NCBI RefSeq assembly: GCF_003355155.1
Contig: NZ_CP031320.1
Coordinates: forward strand, 4,827,367-4,891,366
Direction: 5' to 3'
From: Streptomyces armeniacus
Lineage (GTDB): Bacteria > Actinomycetota > Actinomycetes > Streptomycetales > Streptomycetaceae
Length of the DNA stretch: 64,000 nucleotides
In this document: positions 26,146 through 33,591 of the stretch, in pieces
Numbering within the stretch: position 1 is the stretch's first letter
Layout: each line of letters opens with the position of its first letter
Notes under the pieces: generated by a model
Told to the model about the DNA's origin: nothing
The model's database searches: none
The model's input: the letters and a program-made list of their open reading frames with translations, nothing else
Program-made: the position numbers and the translations under genes

Positions 26146-26164
26146 TGCCGAGATTGGCTCGGCA
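26146..26164. promoter_or_regulatory. Probable Lrp operator
   Basis: A perfect inverted repeat TGCCGAG-N5-CTCGGCA lies 24 bp upstream of the membrane-protein start and 78 bp upstream of the Lrp gene. It is the only such palindrome in this divergent region. Confidence 0.6.
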
Positions 26165-26242
26165 TTCACGGCGCTACGCGGTGTCCCTCCGCGGTATCCG
26201 CGGGGCTTACGGCAATCCGCCGAGAATCCCTAGACTGCGGAT

Positions 26243-26746
26243 ATGAGCCGTGCCGACCGTCCTGACCGTCCCGACCGCCCCGGCGCCCACGAGCGCCTGG
26301 ACCGCATCGACCGCGAACTGCTCGCCCTCCTCCTGACCGACGCCCGCGCCACGTACCAGGACCTGGGCCGCCGCGTACGCCTCTCCGCCAACACCGTCGC
26401 CGACCGCGTACGCCGCCTCCGCAAGTCCGGCGTCATCCGCGGCTACCGCGCCGAACTCGACCTCGCCGTCCTCGGCCACGGCATGGAGATGCTCAGCGAC
26501 GTCCGTCTGCGCGAGGCCACCGACCGGGCCGTCTTCGAGCAGCAACTGGCCGACGTACCGCAGGTGGTGGGCGCCATGCGGCTCACCGGCGAGTACGACT
26601 ACCAGCTGCGTGTCGTCTGCGCCGACGCCCGCGAGTTCGAGACGGTCATCGACGGGCTCAAGCGCGAGTTGGGCGTACGGGAGCTGCGCAGCCGTCTGCT
26701 CCTGCACGAAGTGCCCCTCCGCCCGGAACGCATCCTGGACGCCTGA
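26243..26746 (+). CDS. Lrp/AsnC-family transcriptional regulator
   Basis: 167 residues. The N-terminus has DRP repeats, then the AsnC-type HTH (LDRIDRELLALLLTDARATY ... VRLSANTVADRVRRLRKSGVIRGY). The C-terminal RAM domain carries GEYDYQLRV, where an amino acid would bind. A -10 TAGACT ends 6 nt before the ATG, so it is likely leaderless. It is divergent from a membrane protein that is its probable target. Confidence 0.92.
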   Translation: MSRADRPDRPDRPGAHERLDRIDRELLALLLTDARATYQDLGRRVRLSANTVADRVRRLRKSGVIRGYRAELDLAVLGHGMEMLSDVRLREATDRAVFEQQLADVPQVVGAMRLTGEYDYQLRVVCADAREFETVIDGLKRELGVRELRSRLLLHEVPLRPERILDA

Positions 26747-26815
26747 CGCGCCCGGCCCCCGCCTGACCGGTGGCGCGCCGCGCACCAGCCGCTAGGGTGC
26801 AGTCCTCCACGCAAA

Positions 26816-26920
26816 CGCGCACGCCCGCGCGGACAACGCACGCACAGCACGCACGCACAGCACGCATCACGCGCATCGCACGCGCGCCGCACGCACGCAC
26901 GCACGCACGCACGCAGCAAC
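26816..26920 (+). repeat. CACG/CGCA simple-sequence tract
   Basis: About 105 bp of low-complexity DNA made of ACGC and CACG units, including six or seven perfect consecutive ACGC units near 26890-26918 and two copies of ACGCACGCACAGC. It lies in the 195-bp leader of the potassium channel gene, between a possible -10 TAGGGT (26793-26798) and the start codon. Confidence 0.85.
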
Positions 26921-26941
26921 GTACGGGGACAGGGGACACCG

Positions 26942-27964
26942 GTGCCGATCATCGTCGCCAAGCTCGTCCAGGCCGTCCGTGCCCGCGTACGCGGCTGGCG
27001 CGCTGCGCTCGCCGTGGCGCTGTTCGTCTTCGTCACCAGCTGGCTCGCGATGTGGCTGGCCGAGCCCGCCTCGAACGCGATCTCCGAACCCGGCACGTAC
27101 TGGTGGTGGTTCCTCGTCACGAGCGCCACCGTCGGCTACGGCGACGTCTTCCCGGAGTCCGGCGCCGGCCGCGTCATCGGGGCGTACGTCATCGTCGGCG
27201 GCATCGTCGCGCTGACCATCCTGTTCACCGAGCTGGCCGCGAGCATCCAGGCCGTGAAGGGAAAACGCATGAAGGGCGCCGTCGGCCTCGACCTCAGCGA
27301 CCACATCGTCATCCTCGGCTACACCCCGGGCCGCACCGAACGGATCGTCGCCGAACTCCTCCTGGAACACCGCTCCCAGCTCGTGCTGTGCGCCTGGGAC
27401 GAGACGCCGGAGCACCCGATGCCCGAGCAGGAGCAAGTCCTGTTCGTACGGGGCGACCTGACCGACGTGGACGTCCTCACCCGCGCGTGCGTACCGCGCG
27501 CCGCCACCGTCGTCATCGACGCCCGCGACGACAACGAGGCCCTGGCCGTCGCCGTCGCCGTCGACCACCTCAGCCCCGACGCGCACCTCGTCGCCGCCCT
27601 CCGCGACATGAGCCGCAGCAAGCACCTCCACTACGTCAACGCCCGCGCCCAGTGCGTCCAGTGGCACACCCCCAGCCTGCTCACGGAGGAGACGCTGGAC
27701 CCCGGCATCACCGAGGTGTACGCGGACCTGATGAGCGGCGCGGGCGGCGGCAACACGTACTCGACGCGCCTCCCCGCCTCCCTCTCCGGCCAGACCTTCG
27801 GCGACTGCCAGACCCGCCTCGGCCGCGACTACGGCGCGACGGTGATCGCCGTACGCCAGAACAGCACGCTCCTGGTGGCCCCCGCCTGGGACGTACGCCT
27901 GAACACGGACGCGGTCCTCTACTACCTGGCGGGCGAACGCATCGCCCCTGACGCCCTGCGCTGA
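26942..27964 (+). CDS. Two-helix potassium channel with RCK/TrkA-N domain
   Basis: 340 residues from GTG 26942. Helix 1 is at about 20-40, the pore loop has the selectivity filter TVGYGD (63-68) and helix 2 is at about 75-98. A cytoplasmic RCK domain follows from DHIVILGYTPGRTERIV (about 120), with the Rossmann motif G-Y-x-P-G-R, and a C-terminal TrkA-C-like lobe. It should be a homotetrameric, ligand-gated K+ channel of the MthK type. There is an ACGC repeat in its leader. Confidence 0.93.
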   Translation: MPIIVAKLVQAVRARVRGWRAALAVALFVFVTSWLAMWLAEPASNAISEPGTYWWWFLVTSATVGYGDVFPESGAGRVIGAYVIVGGIVALTILFTELAASIQAVKGKRMKGAVGLDLSDHIVILGYTPGRTERIVAELLLEHRSQLVLCAWDETPEHPMPEQEQVLFVRGDLTDVDVLTRACVPRAATVVIDARDDNEALAVAVAVDHLSPDAHLVAALRDMSRSKHLHYVNARAQCVQWHTPSLLTEETLDPGITEVYADLMSGAGGGNTYSTRLPASLSGQTFGDCQTRLGRDYGATVIAVRQNSTLLVAPAWDVRLNTDAVLYYLAGERIAPDALR

Positions 27965-28016
27965 ACGCTCCCGCGTACGGGGCCCTCGTACGGACGCAAG
28001 GAACGGCCCGTCCCGG

Positions 28017-28673
28017 TCAGTCGCGGAGCAGCCAGGCGTCGTAGCCGCGTTCCCGCAGGCGCTCGAAGGATTCTCGGACCTGCTCCGGAACCTCTTGCGG
28101 GATGGCGAAACCGCGATGCGGATACTCCATGACGCGGTGCGTGTCCCCCACCATCATGGCGATGAACTCCGCCTCGTCGTCCCGCGCCTTGGCATACTCG
28201 TCGAAGGCCACCGTCTGCGAGGCGCAGACCGGCTCGACCTGAGGCCATCGCCTGCGACACGTCGCGTAAGCCCGCCGCTGCATGTACGGCATGCAGACCA
28301 GCAAGACCGAACGCACCTCCACCCCGGCGTCCTCCAGCATGTCGCGGGCGAAGTCGATGTTCTGCCCGGTGTTGGTGGCGCGCGGCTCCAGCATGATCGC
28401 CTCCTTCGGCATGCCCAGGGCGAGGGCTTCCTCGCGGAAGTGAACCGCCTCGCCACGCGGGAAACGTCCGCGGGTCGCCGCCGTACTGCCGCCCGTGAAG
28501 ACCACCGTGGGAAAGAGGCCCGCGCGGTAGAACTCGGCCACCGCGGAGACGACACCGAGGTCGCAGCCTCCGAGAGCGACAGCAGCCGACACCGGCCGGG
28601 CCGGCTGGTGCATGAGGTGGAAGTCCCACAGCACCCGGGCGTCTTCCCGGTCAGCCTCGGTGGTCGGATTCAC
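28017..28673 (-). CDS. YdcF/ElyC-family (DUF218) protein
   Basis: 218 residues from GTG 28673, which overlaps the regulator stop by 4 nt. The family core is visible: AVALGGCDLGVV, FTGGSTAATRG, the EPRATNTGQNIDFA motif and VLLVCMPYMQRRA. DUF218 proteins are thought to act on nucleotides or cell-wall intermediates, but the activity of this soluble subtype is not established. It is translationally coupled to the upstream HTH regulator, so the two probably form one functional unit. Confidence 0.85.
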   Translation of the reverse strand: MNPTTEADREDARVLWDFHLMHQPARPVSAAVALGGCDLGVVSAVAEFYRAGLFPTVVFTGGSTAATRGRFPRGEAVHFREEALALGMPKEAIMLEPRATNTGQNIDFARDMLEDAGVEVRSVLLVCMPYMQRRAYATCRRRWPQVEPVCASQTVAFDEYAKARDDEAEFIAMMVGDTHRVMEYPHRGFAIPQEVPEQVRESFERLRERGYDAWLLRD

Positions 28674-29740
28674 ACGTGCTCCTCGCTGTCGCGGATGGTG
28701 GTGATGCTGCGCAGCTGGTGTTTCAGCCCGTGCCGTCCGGCGGTGGCAGCGGTCCGGTCCAGGGTGGCACGCGCCTCGTCGGCGGTCGCGGGGTCGGACA
28801 GCAGGATGTGCGCGTGCGCGGTGTCGAGCTGCACGTGCTCCAGCGGCGAGTTCGGACGTCCGGCCGAGCGGGCCGTCTCGATGCAGGACAGGGCACGGGC
28901 GAGGTTTCCCGCGCCACGATGGGCCAGGGCGAGCTTCTGCTGGGACACCGCCCACTCCCCGGGTTCCGCCAGGTCGTAGAAATCCCGCGCTGCTGCCCGC
29001 ATGAGCGCGATGGCCGACTCGTTGTGACCCTGCTTGGCCACCGCGGTGCCGATCCAGAGCCGGGCCCGCACCCGGTCACACTTGCTCAGCCGCTCGTCCT
29101 CGGCGAGCACTCCGTAACGGGAGGCGGCATACGCAAGTCGGCCGGACATCTCCGCGACGACGGCGAGCGAAAGCTCGACCTGCGCGGCCCGGCGCGGGAT
29201 GCCGAGTCCGACGAACATGCCGTGCGCGTCGCCGTACAGCGACGTCGCGGTGACGAGGTCTTGGACCGTGCCTTGCAGACGCCGTATGTCGCCGTTGAGC
29301 GTGAGCGACCGCGCGTAGAGGTACCGTCCTTTCTCGTCCAAGTCGCGCGGTGAGACGCGCCGTAACCACCGGTCCAGCAGGGCCCCGGCGAAGCCGAAGT
29401 CCTGGCGGCTCAGGCAGACCACGGCCCGCTCCAGATCGTCAGCCCAGGTCTCGTACTCCGCCACGGTCGGCGCCGCGTGCCCGAACCGCCGGGCCGTGGC
29501 GCCCTGTTCGGCCAGCAGGAGCGCGAAGCGCTCTGTGGCGGCGGCGTCCGCCCGTGCGAGGACGGTGTCGAGGATGGCCTGGCTGTCCGCCTGTGGCCTC
29601 GTGCCGTCCAGCAGTCTTTCCCATTTGGAGACGGTGTTGACCGCCACGCCCAGGTGTTCGGCGAAGCCGCGGACGCTCTCGCGCAGGGCAACCCGCAGGG
29701 CCCTGGCTTCCAGACCGGTCCACTGATGCACGGTGGCCAC
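28670..29740 (-). CDS. XRE-type HTH regulator with TPR-like C-terminal region
   Basis: 356 residues. The start is the GTG at 29740, with GGAGAGGAG 6 nt upstream; an upstream ATG at 29764 has no such site. The N-terminal HTH reads LEARALRVALRESVRGFAEHLGVAVNTVSKWERL. The rest is helical with alanine-rich TPR-like repeats (about 130-350). Such regulators usually stand opposite an RsbW-like kinase in Streptomyces, as here. The signal sensed is unknown. Confidence 0.85.
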   Translation of the reverse strand: MATVHQWTGLEARALRVALRESVRGFAEHLGVAVNTVSKWERLLDGTRPQADSQAILDTVLARADAAATERFALLLAEQGATARRFGHAAPTVAEYETWADDLERAVVCLSRQDFGFAGALLDRWLRRVSPRDLDEKGRYLYARSLTLNGDIRRLQGTVQDLVTATSLYGDAHGMFVGLGIPRRAAQVELSLAVVAEMSGRLAYAASRYGVLAEDERLSKCDRVRARLWIGTAVAKQGHNESAIALMRAAARDFYDLAEPGEWAVSQQKLALAHRGAGNLARALSCIETARSAGRPNSPLEHVQLDTAHAHILLSDPATADEARATLDRTAATAGRHGLKHQLRSITTIRDSEEHV

Positions 29741-30037
29741 GTGTCGCTCCTCTCCGACGGCCATGGAAGCACGGCGTGAGCGGGGGAGGGGCGGGAGTGG
29801 GACAGAAGTGGGACAGCGGTTGATTCCGTGCCGGAGCGCGAGCGGACAGGCTCGAAGGACCAGCCTCACCCCCGGCTTCGGAGGGTCTGCCGTGGAATCC
29901 CCCACCGAGCTTCACCCGGTCACCTGTGGCGTCGTGCCGACGGCCTCCCATCCATGGCCTCGGGTCATAACCGCCGAGCTCGGGCGAGGGATCGGCAACC
30001 AAGGGATCGAGAGGACCGGAGAGAAGTGAGGCCAGCT

Positions 30038-30496
30038 GTGCCGGAAACGCTGCACAAGTACTTCGCCGCCCAACGGCCGTCGGTCGGCTTGGCGCGCCAG
30101 TTCGTGCTCACCACGCTGTCGTCGTGGGGGATCACCGGTGATCCGGCCGAGGACATCCGCCTGTGCGCATCGGAGCTGGTCTCCAACGCCCTGGTCCACG
30201 GCACCCGCCGCGGTCACGGCTTTCTCGTACGCCTCACCGCGGAGGTGGACTGCGTACGCCTGGAGGTCCATGACAGCCGCGACCCCGCCCCCGCGCGCCA
30301 CCCCCGCGTGCGCCACGCCGCCGACACGGACACCACCGGACGCGGGCTGCGCATCGTGGATTCGCTGGCCGACGGCTGGGGCGTCGAGGACCGCGACCCG
30401 TACGGCAAGATCGTGTGGTCCCGCTTCAAGGCCGTGCCCGAGCCCCAGCCGGTTCGACCCGCGCCAGCCCCTGCACGGGTCACGCCCCGAAGGTGA
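30038..30496 (+). CDS. RsbW-like ATP-binding protein (anti-sigma factor-type GHKL kinase)
   Basis: 152 residues from GTG 30038, with GTGAGG 6 nt upstream; GTG 30026 is an alternative. The GHKL fold shows the N-box ELVSNALVHGTRRG and the G-boxes VHDSRDPAP and GRGLRIVDSLADGWGV. Streptomyces encode dozens of these; many partner with anti-anti-sigma factors or HTH regulators. It is divergent from the HTH/YdcF pair across 297 bp and convergent with the LLM oxidoreductase gene. Confidence 0.88.
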   Translation: MPETLHKYFAAQRPSVGLARQFVLTTLSSWGITGDPAEDIRLCASELVSNALVHGTRRGHGFLVRLTAEVDCVRLEVHDSRDPAPARHPRVRHAADTDTTGRGLRIVDSLADGWGVEDRDPYGKIVWSRFKAVPEPQPVRPAPAPARVTPRR

Positions 30497-30519
30497 GGGT
30501 GCAGCGAGGGCGCAGCAGG

Positions 30520-31425
30520 TCAGAGCTGGGCGAGGGCGTCCGAGGCGATCTTCTCGAAGACCGTCTGGTCCGCCGCGAACCGGGAATCCGGCAGCGGCCA
30601 GTGCAGCACGATCTCGTCGAAGCCCAGCCCGGCGTACGTCCCGGCGAAGTCGACGAACGCGTCCACCGAGTCGAGCAGCCGGTCCGGGGTGAAGCCGGTC
30701 AGCAGCACCTTGCGCGGGCCGTCCGCGTCGCGCCCCTCCGCCGCGTCCGTCGCGCAGGCGGCGGCCAGCCGGTCGAGCTGGGCGGCGATCGCCGTACGGG
30801 AGCGGGCGGGGGTCGCGTCGGGCGCGTTGGACACCTTCGGGTCTCCCGTGGTCACCCACGCCTGGCCGTACCGCGCGGCCAGCCGCATCCCGCGCGGGCC
30901 GGTCGCGGCCACGGCGAACGGTATGCGCGGGCGCTGCACGCAGCCGGGGAGCATCCGGACCTCATGCGCGGAGTAGTACGTCCCCGTGTGCGTCGTGACG
31001 TCCTGCGTCAGCAGGGTGTCGAGCAAGGCCACGAACTCCCCGAAACGGTCCGCCCGTTCGCGCACCGGCCACGGCTCCCGGCCGAGCGCCGTGGCGTCCG
31101 CGCTCGCGCTGCCCGCGCCGACGCCGAGGGTGACGCGGCCGCCGGATATGTCGTCCAGCGAGACCAGCTCCTTGGCGAGGGTCACCGGGTGCCGGAAGTT
31201 CGGCGACGTGACGAGGGTGCCGAGCCGCAGCCGCGACGTGGCGCCGGCCGCCGCGGTCATTGTCGGCACGGCGCCGAACCAGGGGCCGTCGCGGAACGGC
31301 TCACGCCAGGACAGGTGGTCGTACGTGTACGCGGTGTGGAACCCGAGCTCCTCGGCCCGCTGCCACACCTCCCGACCGCCGTCCGCCCAGCGGTGTACGG
31401 GCAGGATGCAGGTGCTCAGTCGCAT
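30520..31425 (-). CDS. LLM-class F420-dependent oxidoreductase
   Basis: 301 residues. The TIM-barrel luciferase-like fold is recognised by YTYDHLSWRE near the N-terminus, LGTLVTSPNFRHPVTLAKELVSLDDISGGRVTLGVGAG and AATGPRGMRLAARYG. In actinobacteria most such proteins use cofactor F420. The substrate is unknown. The -10 TAGGAT (minus strand, 31437-31432) ends 6 nt before the ATG, indicating a leaderless transcript. Confidence 0.9.
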   Translation of the reverse strand: MRLSTCILPVHRWADGGREVWQRAEELGFHTAYTYDHLSWREPFRDGPWFGAVPTMTAAAGATSRLRLGTLVTSPNFRHPVTLAKELVSLDDISGGRVTLGVGAGSASADATALGREPWPVRERADRFGEFVALLDTLLTQDVTTHTGTYYSAHEVRMLPGCVQRPRIPFAVAATGPRGMRLAARYGQAWVTTGDPKVSNAPDATPARSRTAIAAQLDRLAAACATDAAEGRDADGPRKVLLTGFTPDRLLDSVDAFVDFAGTYAGLGFDEIVLHWPLPDSRFAADQTVFEKIASDALAQL

Positions 31426-31834
31426 GCGGCGATCCTATTCGGCGCCACTGACAACGAGCGGCCCCGCCGCCTGCCGTACGTACGGCCCCGGGCCGTCGCG
31501 CTTTCCGCCGGACCCTCGCCGTGGCGGTGCGCCACCGCGGCGGCGGGAGGGGGTGCCAGCTGGCGCCCCGCCGCGATGGCGGAAGTCCGGCGATGTGGCC
31601 AAGCGCGAGCCGTACGTGCCGCCCGCAGCGGGCGAACCCCCCGCCGAAGCGGCGGAGAAAGGCCGGTGGGTGGGGCATGCATGGCTCAGACGCGCGACCC
31701 CGTGCACGCCTGTGCACCCGCTACGGGAAGATGGGGGTGTGACCGAGCCTCCCGCGCGCCCCGCCCACGACTGCCCCCCTGGCCTCCGGCGAGCAGGTCA
31801 GGTGTGTCAAGCAGCCCGCCCCGCGCCCCCCCCC

Positions 31835-31940
31835 GCGTGCCACCGTCCCCGGTCGCACCCCGCCCCCCGCCCCGGACCTCGGCCCTGGCCTGCACGAACG
31901 AGGTATGCACCCGCATACCGGGCAGGATCAGTCGCGGCAC
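31835..31940 (-). pseudogene. Truncated copy of the start of the GNAT acetyltransferase gene
   Basis: The first ~35 codons match the intact GNAT gene at 33046 (MPRLILPGMRVHTSFVQARA versus MPRLIMPDMRVHTSFVQAMA). The frame then continues into unrelated sequence. Nine of the 13 mismatches between the arms fall in this coding end. Confidence 0.85.
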
Positions 31941-32009
31941 CGCGCCATGGTGCACAGCACCGCACGGCCCGGTCGACAGAATTCCCGGCCTCGCACGCGG
32001 CGGCGGCGA

Positions 32010-32041
32010 GCGATGAGTTTCGCCGCCGCCGCCCGTCTGTC
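32010..32041 (+). promoter_or_regulatory. Orphan copy of a shared promoter-like element
   Basis: GCGATGAGTTTCGC, 11 nt, then GTCTGTC. This copy lies in the degenerate repeat arm and drives only the VOC gene fragment. Confidence 0.6.
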
Positions 32042-32104
32042 CCGGTACGCACGAACGACCCACCCCTTCGCACGGTGGGCGCCCCGGGACGAGGAGCAGG
32101 AACC

Positions 32105-32156
32105 ATGCAGAAGATCACGACCTACCTGTGGTTCGACGACCAGGCGGAAGAAGCCG
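32105..32156 (+). pseudogene. Truncated copy of the start of the VOC gene
   Basis: The ATG and next 16 codons (MQKITTYLWFDDQAEEA) are identical in protein sequence to the intact VOC gene at 32405-32881. Homology then stops and the frame runs into nonsense to a stop at 32311. Confidence 0.9.
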
Positions 32157-32404
32157 ACGACCACCACGATCATTGCTACGCCGAATCCGGTCATCCCGAG
32201 CCCCCGTTCTCGTCTCCATGGCGGCCCTCTGCCCCTCTCGCCGACGCGAGAACCGGCCGCCCTTCGTGTGACGCGTATTTCCGCAGGCGCCCCGCTCCAT
32301 ACCGGGTTTGAGGGAGTTCAGAGCTTCGCGGGCGTCGGGGCAGCCGTCATCTCGGCCGGGTCGGGGGCGAGTTCGGGACCCGGGCGGGTGCGCGGGCGGC
32401 GGCG

Positions 32405-32881
32405 TCAGGTGCCGGACGCCGCGTCCTCCAGAGTCTGGATGTCGATCTTCTGCATCTTCAGCATGGCCTTCATGGCCCGTTCCGCCCGGGCCGGGTCCGG
32501 GTCGGTCAGGAGGTCGGTGAGGCGGCGCGGGATGATCTGCCAGGACAGGCCGTATCTGTCGCGGAGCCAGCCGCACGCGGTGGGTTCGCCGCCGCCGCTG
32601 AGCAGCTTGTCCCAGAGGTCGTCCACCTCTTCCTGGGACTCGCAGTCGACGTAGAGCGAGACGGCCTCGGTGAACGGGAACTGAGGGCCGCCGTTCAGGG
32701 CGATGAAGCGCTGCCCCGCGAGCTCGAAGGTGACGATCATGACCGCGCCGGGCTCGCCCGGGCCGGCCTCGCCGTAGCGCTGGATCTCGAGGATCCGGGA
32801 GTTGTCGAAGATCGAGGTGTAGTGCCGGGCGGCCTCTTCCGCCTGGTCGTCGAACCACAGGTAGGTCGTGATCTTCTGCAT
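32405..32881 (-). CDS. VOC-family (PhnB/glyoxalase-like) protein
   Basis: 158 residues. The start MQKITTYLWFDDQAEEA and the motifs FELAGQRFIALNGGPQF and CGWLRDRYGLSWQIIP are those of the PhnB-like branch of the vicinal-oxygen-chelate fold. The C-terminal helix has KMQKIDIQTLEDA. The function of this subfamily is not established. The gene lies between the arms of the 322-bp inverted repeat and has the shared GATGAGTTT/GTCTGTC promoter-like element 64 bp upstream. Confidence 0.88.
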   Translation of the reverse strand: MQKITTYLWFDDQAEEAARHYTSIFDNSRILEIQRYGEAGPGEPGAVMIVTFELAGQRFIALNGGPQFPFTEAVSLYVDCESQEEVDDLWDKLLSGGGEPTACGWLRDRYGLSWQIIPRRLTDLLTDPDPARAERAMKAMLKMQKIDIQTLEDAASGT

Positions 32882-33151
32882 GGTTCCTGCTCCTCGTCCC
32901 GGGGCGCCCCCCGTGCGAAGGGGTGGGTCGTTCGTGCGTACCGGGACAGACGGGCGGCGGCGGCGAAACTCATCGCTCGCCGCCGCCGCGTGCGAGGCCG
33001 TGAATTCTGTCGACCGGGCCGTGCGGTGCTGTGCACAATGGCGCGGTGCCGCGACTGATCATGCCCGATATGCGGGTGCATACCTCGTTCGTGCAGGCCA
33101 TGGCCGAGTTCCGCGCCGAGGGGCGGGGTGCGACCGGGGACGGTTCCACGC
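32830..33151 (-). repeat. Inverted repeat, arm B (intact copy)
   Basis: The counterpart of 31835-32156. The arms are separated by 673 bp that contain most of the VOC gene. Each arm also contains its own hairpin (GCGGCGGCGGCGA-N10 and its complement; here 32954-32989). Confidence 0.95.
32945..32976 (-). promoter_or_regulatory. Promoter-like element upstream of the VOC gene
   Basis: Read on the minus strand: GCGATGAGTTTCGC, an 11-nt spacer, then GTCTGTC. The element before the DHFR-like gene at 55659-55690 has identical ends and spacing with a different spacer, which is typical of an ECF-type sigma promoter. Confidence 0.65.
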
Positions 33152-33591
33152 TGGGCAGGGCCCTGCGCGAGTACGGCTCGCGGTGGCACGACCCGGCCGT
33201 CTTCGCCGAGTACGTGGAGGCCGTACGGGCGGACGCGCGTCCGCAGCCCACCCGCGCCGACGGCATGGTGCCGTGCACCACGCTCTGGTACGTGGACGGC
33301 GACGCGTACCTCGGCCGGCTCGCGATCCGGCACAGCCTCACGCCCTGGCTGCTGGAGTGGGGCGGGCACGTCGGGTACGACGTACGGCCCTCCGCGCGGC
33401 GCCGCGGGCACGCGACGGCGATGCTGCGCGACGCGCTGCCGGTCGCGTACGAGCGGCTCGGCCTCGAGTCCGTACTCGTCACCTGTGACGAGGGCAACGT
33501 TGCATCGCGCAAGGTGATCGAAGCGTGCGGAGGCTCGTACGAGGATTTGCGCAGCGGGAAGTTGCGCTACTGGGTGCGGGCCGCTCCGTAG
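33046..33591 (+). CDS. GNAT-family N-acetyltransferase
   Basis: 181 residues from GTG 33046 (MPRLIMPDMRVHTSF, the usual start of this family). The acetyl-CoA loop is VRPSARRRGHATAML and the C-terminal segment LVTCDEGNVASRKVIEACGG is typical of GNATs. The acceptor is unknown. The start region is duplicated in the inverted repeat, and the 3' end overlaps a convergent membrane-protein gene by 25 bp. Confidence 0.88.
   Translation: MPRLIMPDMRVHTSFVQAMAEFRAEGRGATGDGSTLGRALREYGSRWHDPAVFAEYVEAVRADARPQPTRADGMVPCTTLWYVDGDAYLGRLAIRHSLTPWLLEWGGHVGYDVRPSARRRGHATAMLRDALPVAYERLGLESVLVTCDEGNVASRKVIEACGGSYEDLRSGKLRYWVRAAP

Larger units (their letters stand above)
31835..32156 (+). repeat. Inverted repeat, arm A (degenerate copy)
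   Basis: 322 bp that align without gaps to the reverse complement of 32830-33151, with 13 mismatches by direct count (96% identical). It includes the start of a GNAT gene, the divergent promoter region and the first 17 codons of a VOC gene. Confidence 0.95.
31426..32404. other. Stretch of about 1 kb without an intact gene
   Basis: From 31426 to about 31834 I see only G+C-rich sequence with no coherent frame. From 31835 to 32156 it is the degraded inverted copy of the VOC/GNAT divergent region. From 32157 to 32404 it is again non-coding. A short minus-strand reading from 32194 (MTGFGVAMIVVVVGFF) looks like the first helix of some other membrane protein and runs into the duplicated block, which suggests a second broken gene at the junction. 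Confidence 0.6.

Noticed and set aside
26888..26920. CRISPR-like short repeat array
   Set aside because: It is a contiguous tetranucleotide microsatellite without spacers or cas genes.
32154..32194. Small membrane protein starting at 32194 on the minus strand
   Set aside because: It has a helix-like beginning, but the frame runs straight into the duplicated VOC sequence read backwards. It is at most a broken fragment.
31835..33151. Insertion sequence or MITE bounded by inverted repeats
   Set aside because: The arms contain functional gene starts and a promoter, there is no transposase and no target-site duplication is visible. A local inverted duplication explains it better.
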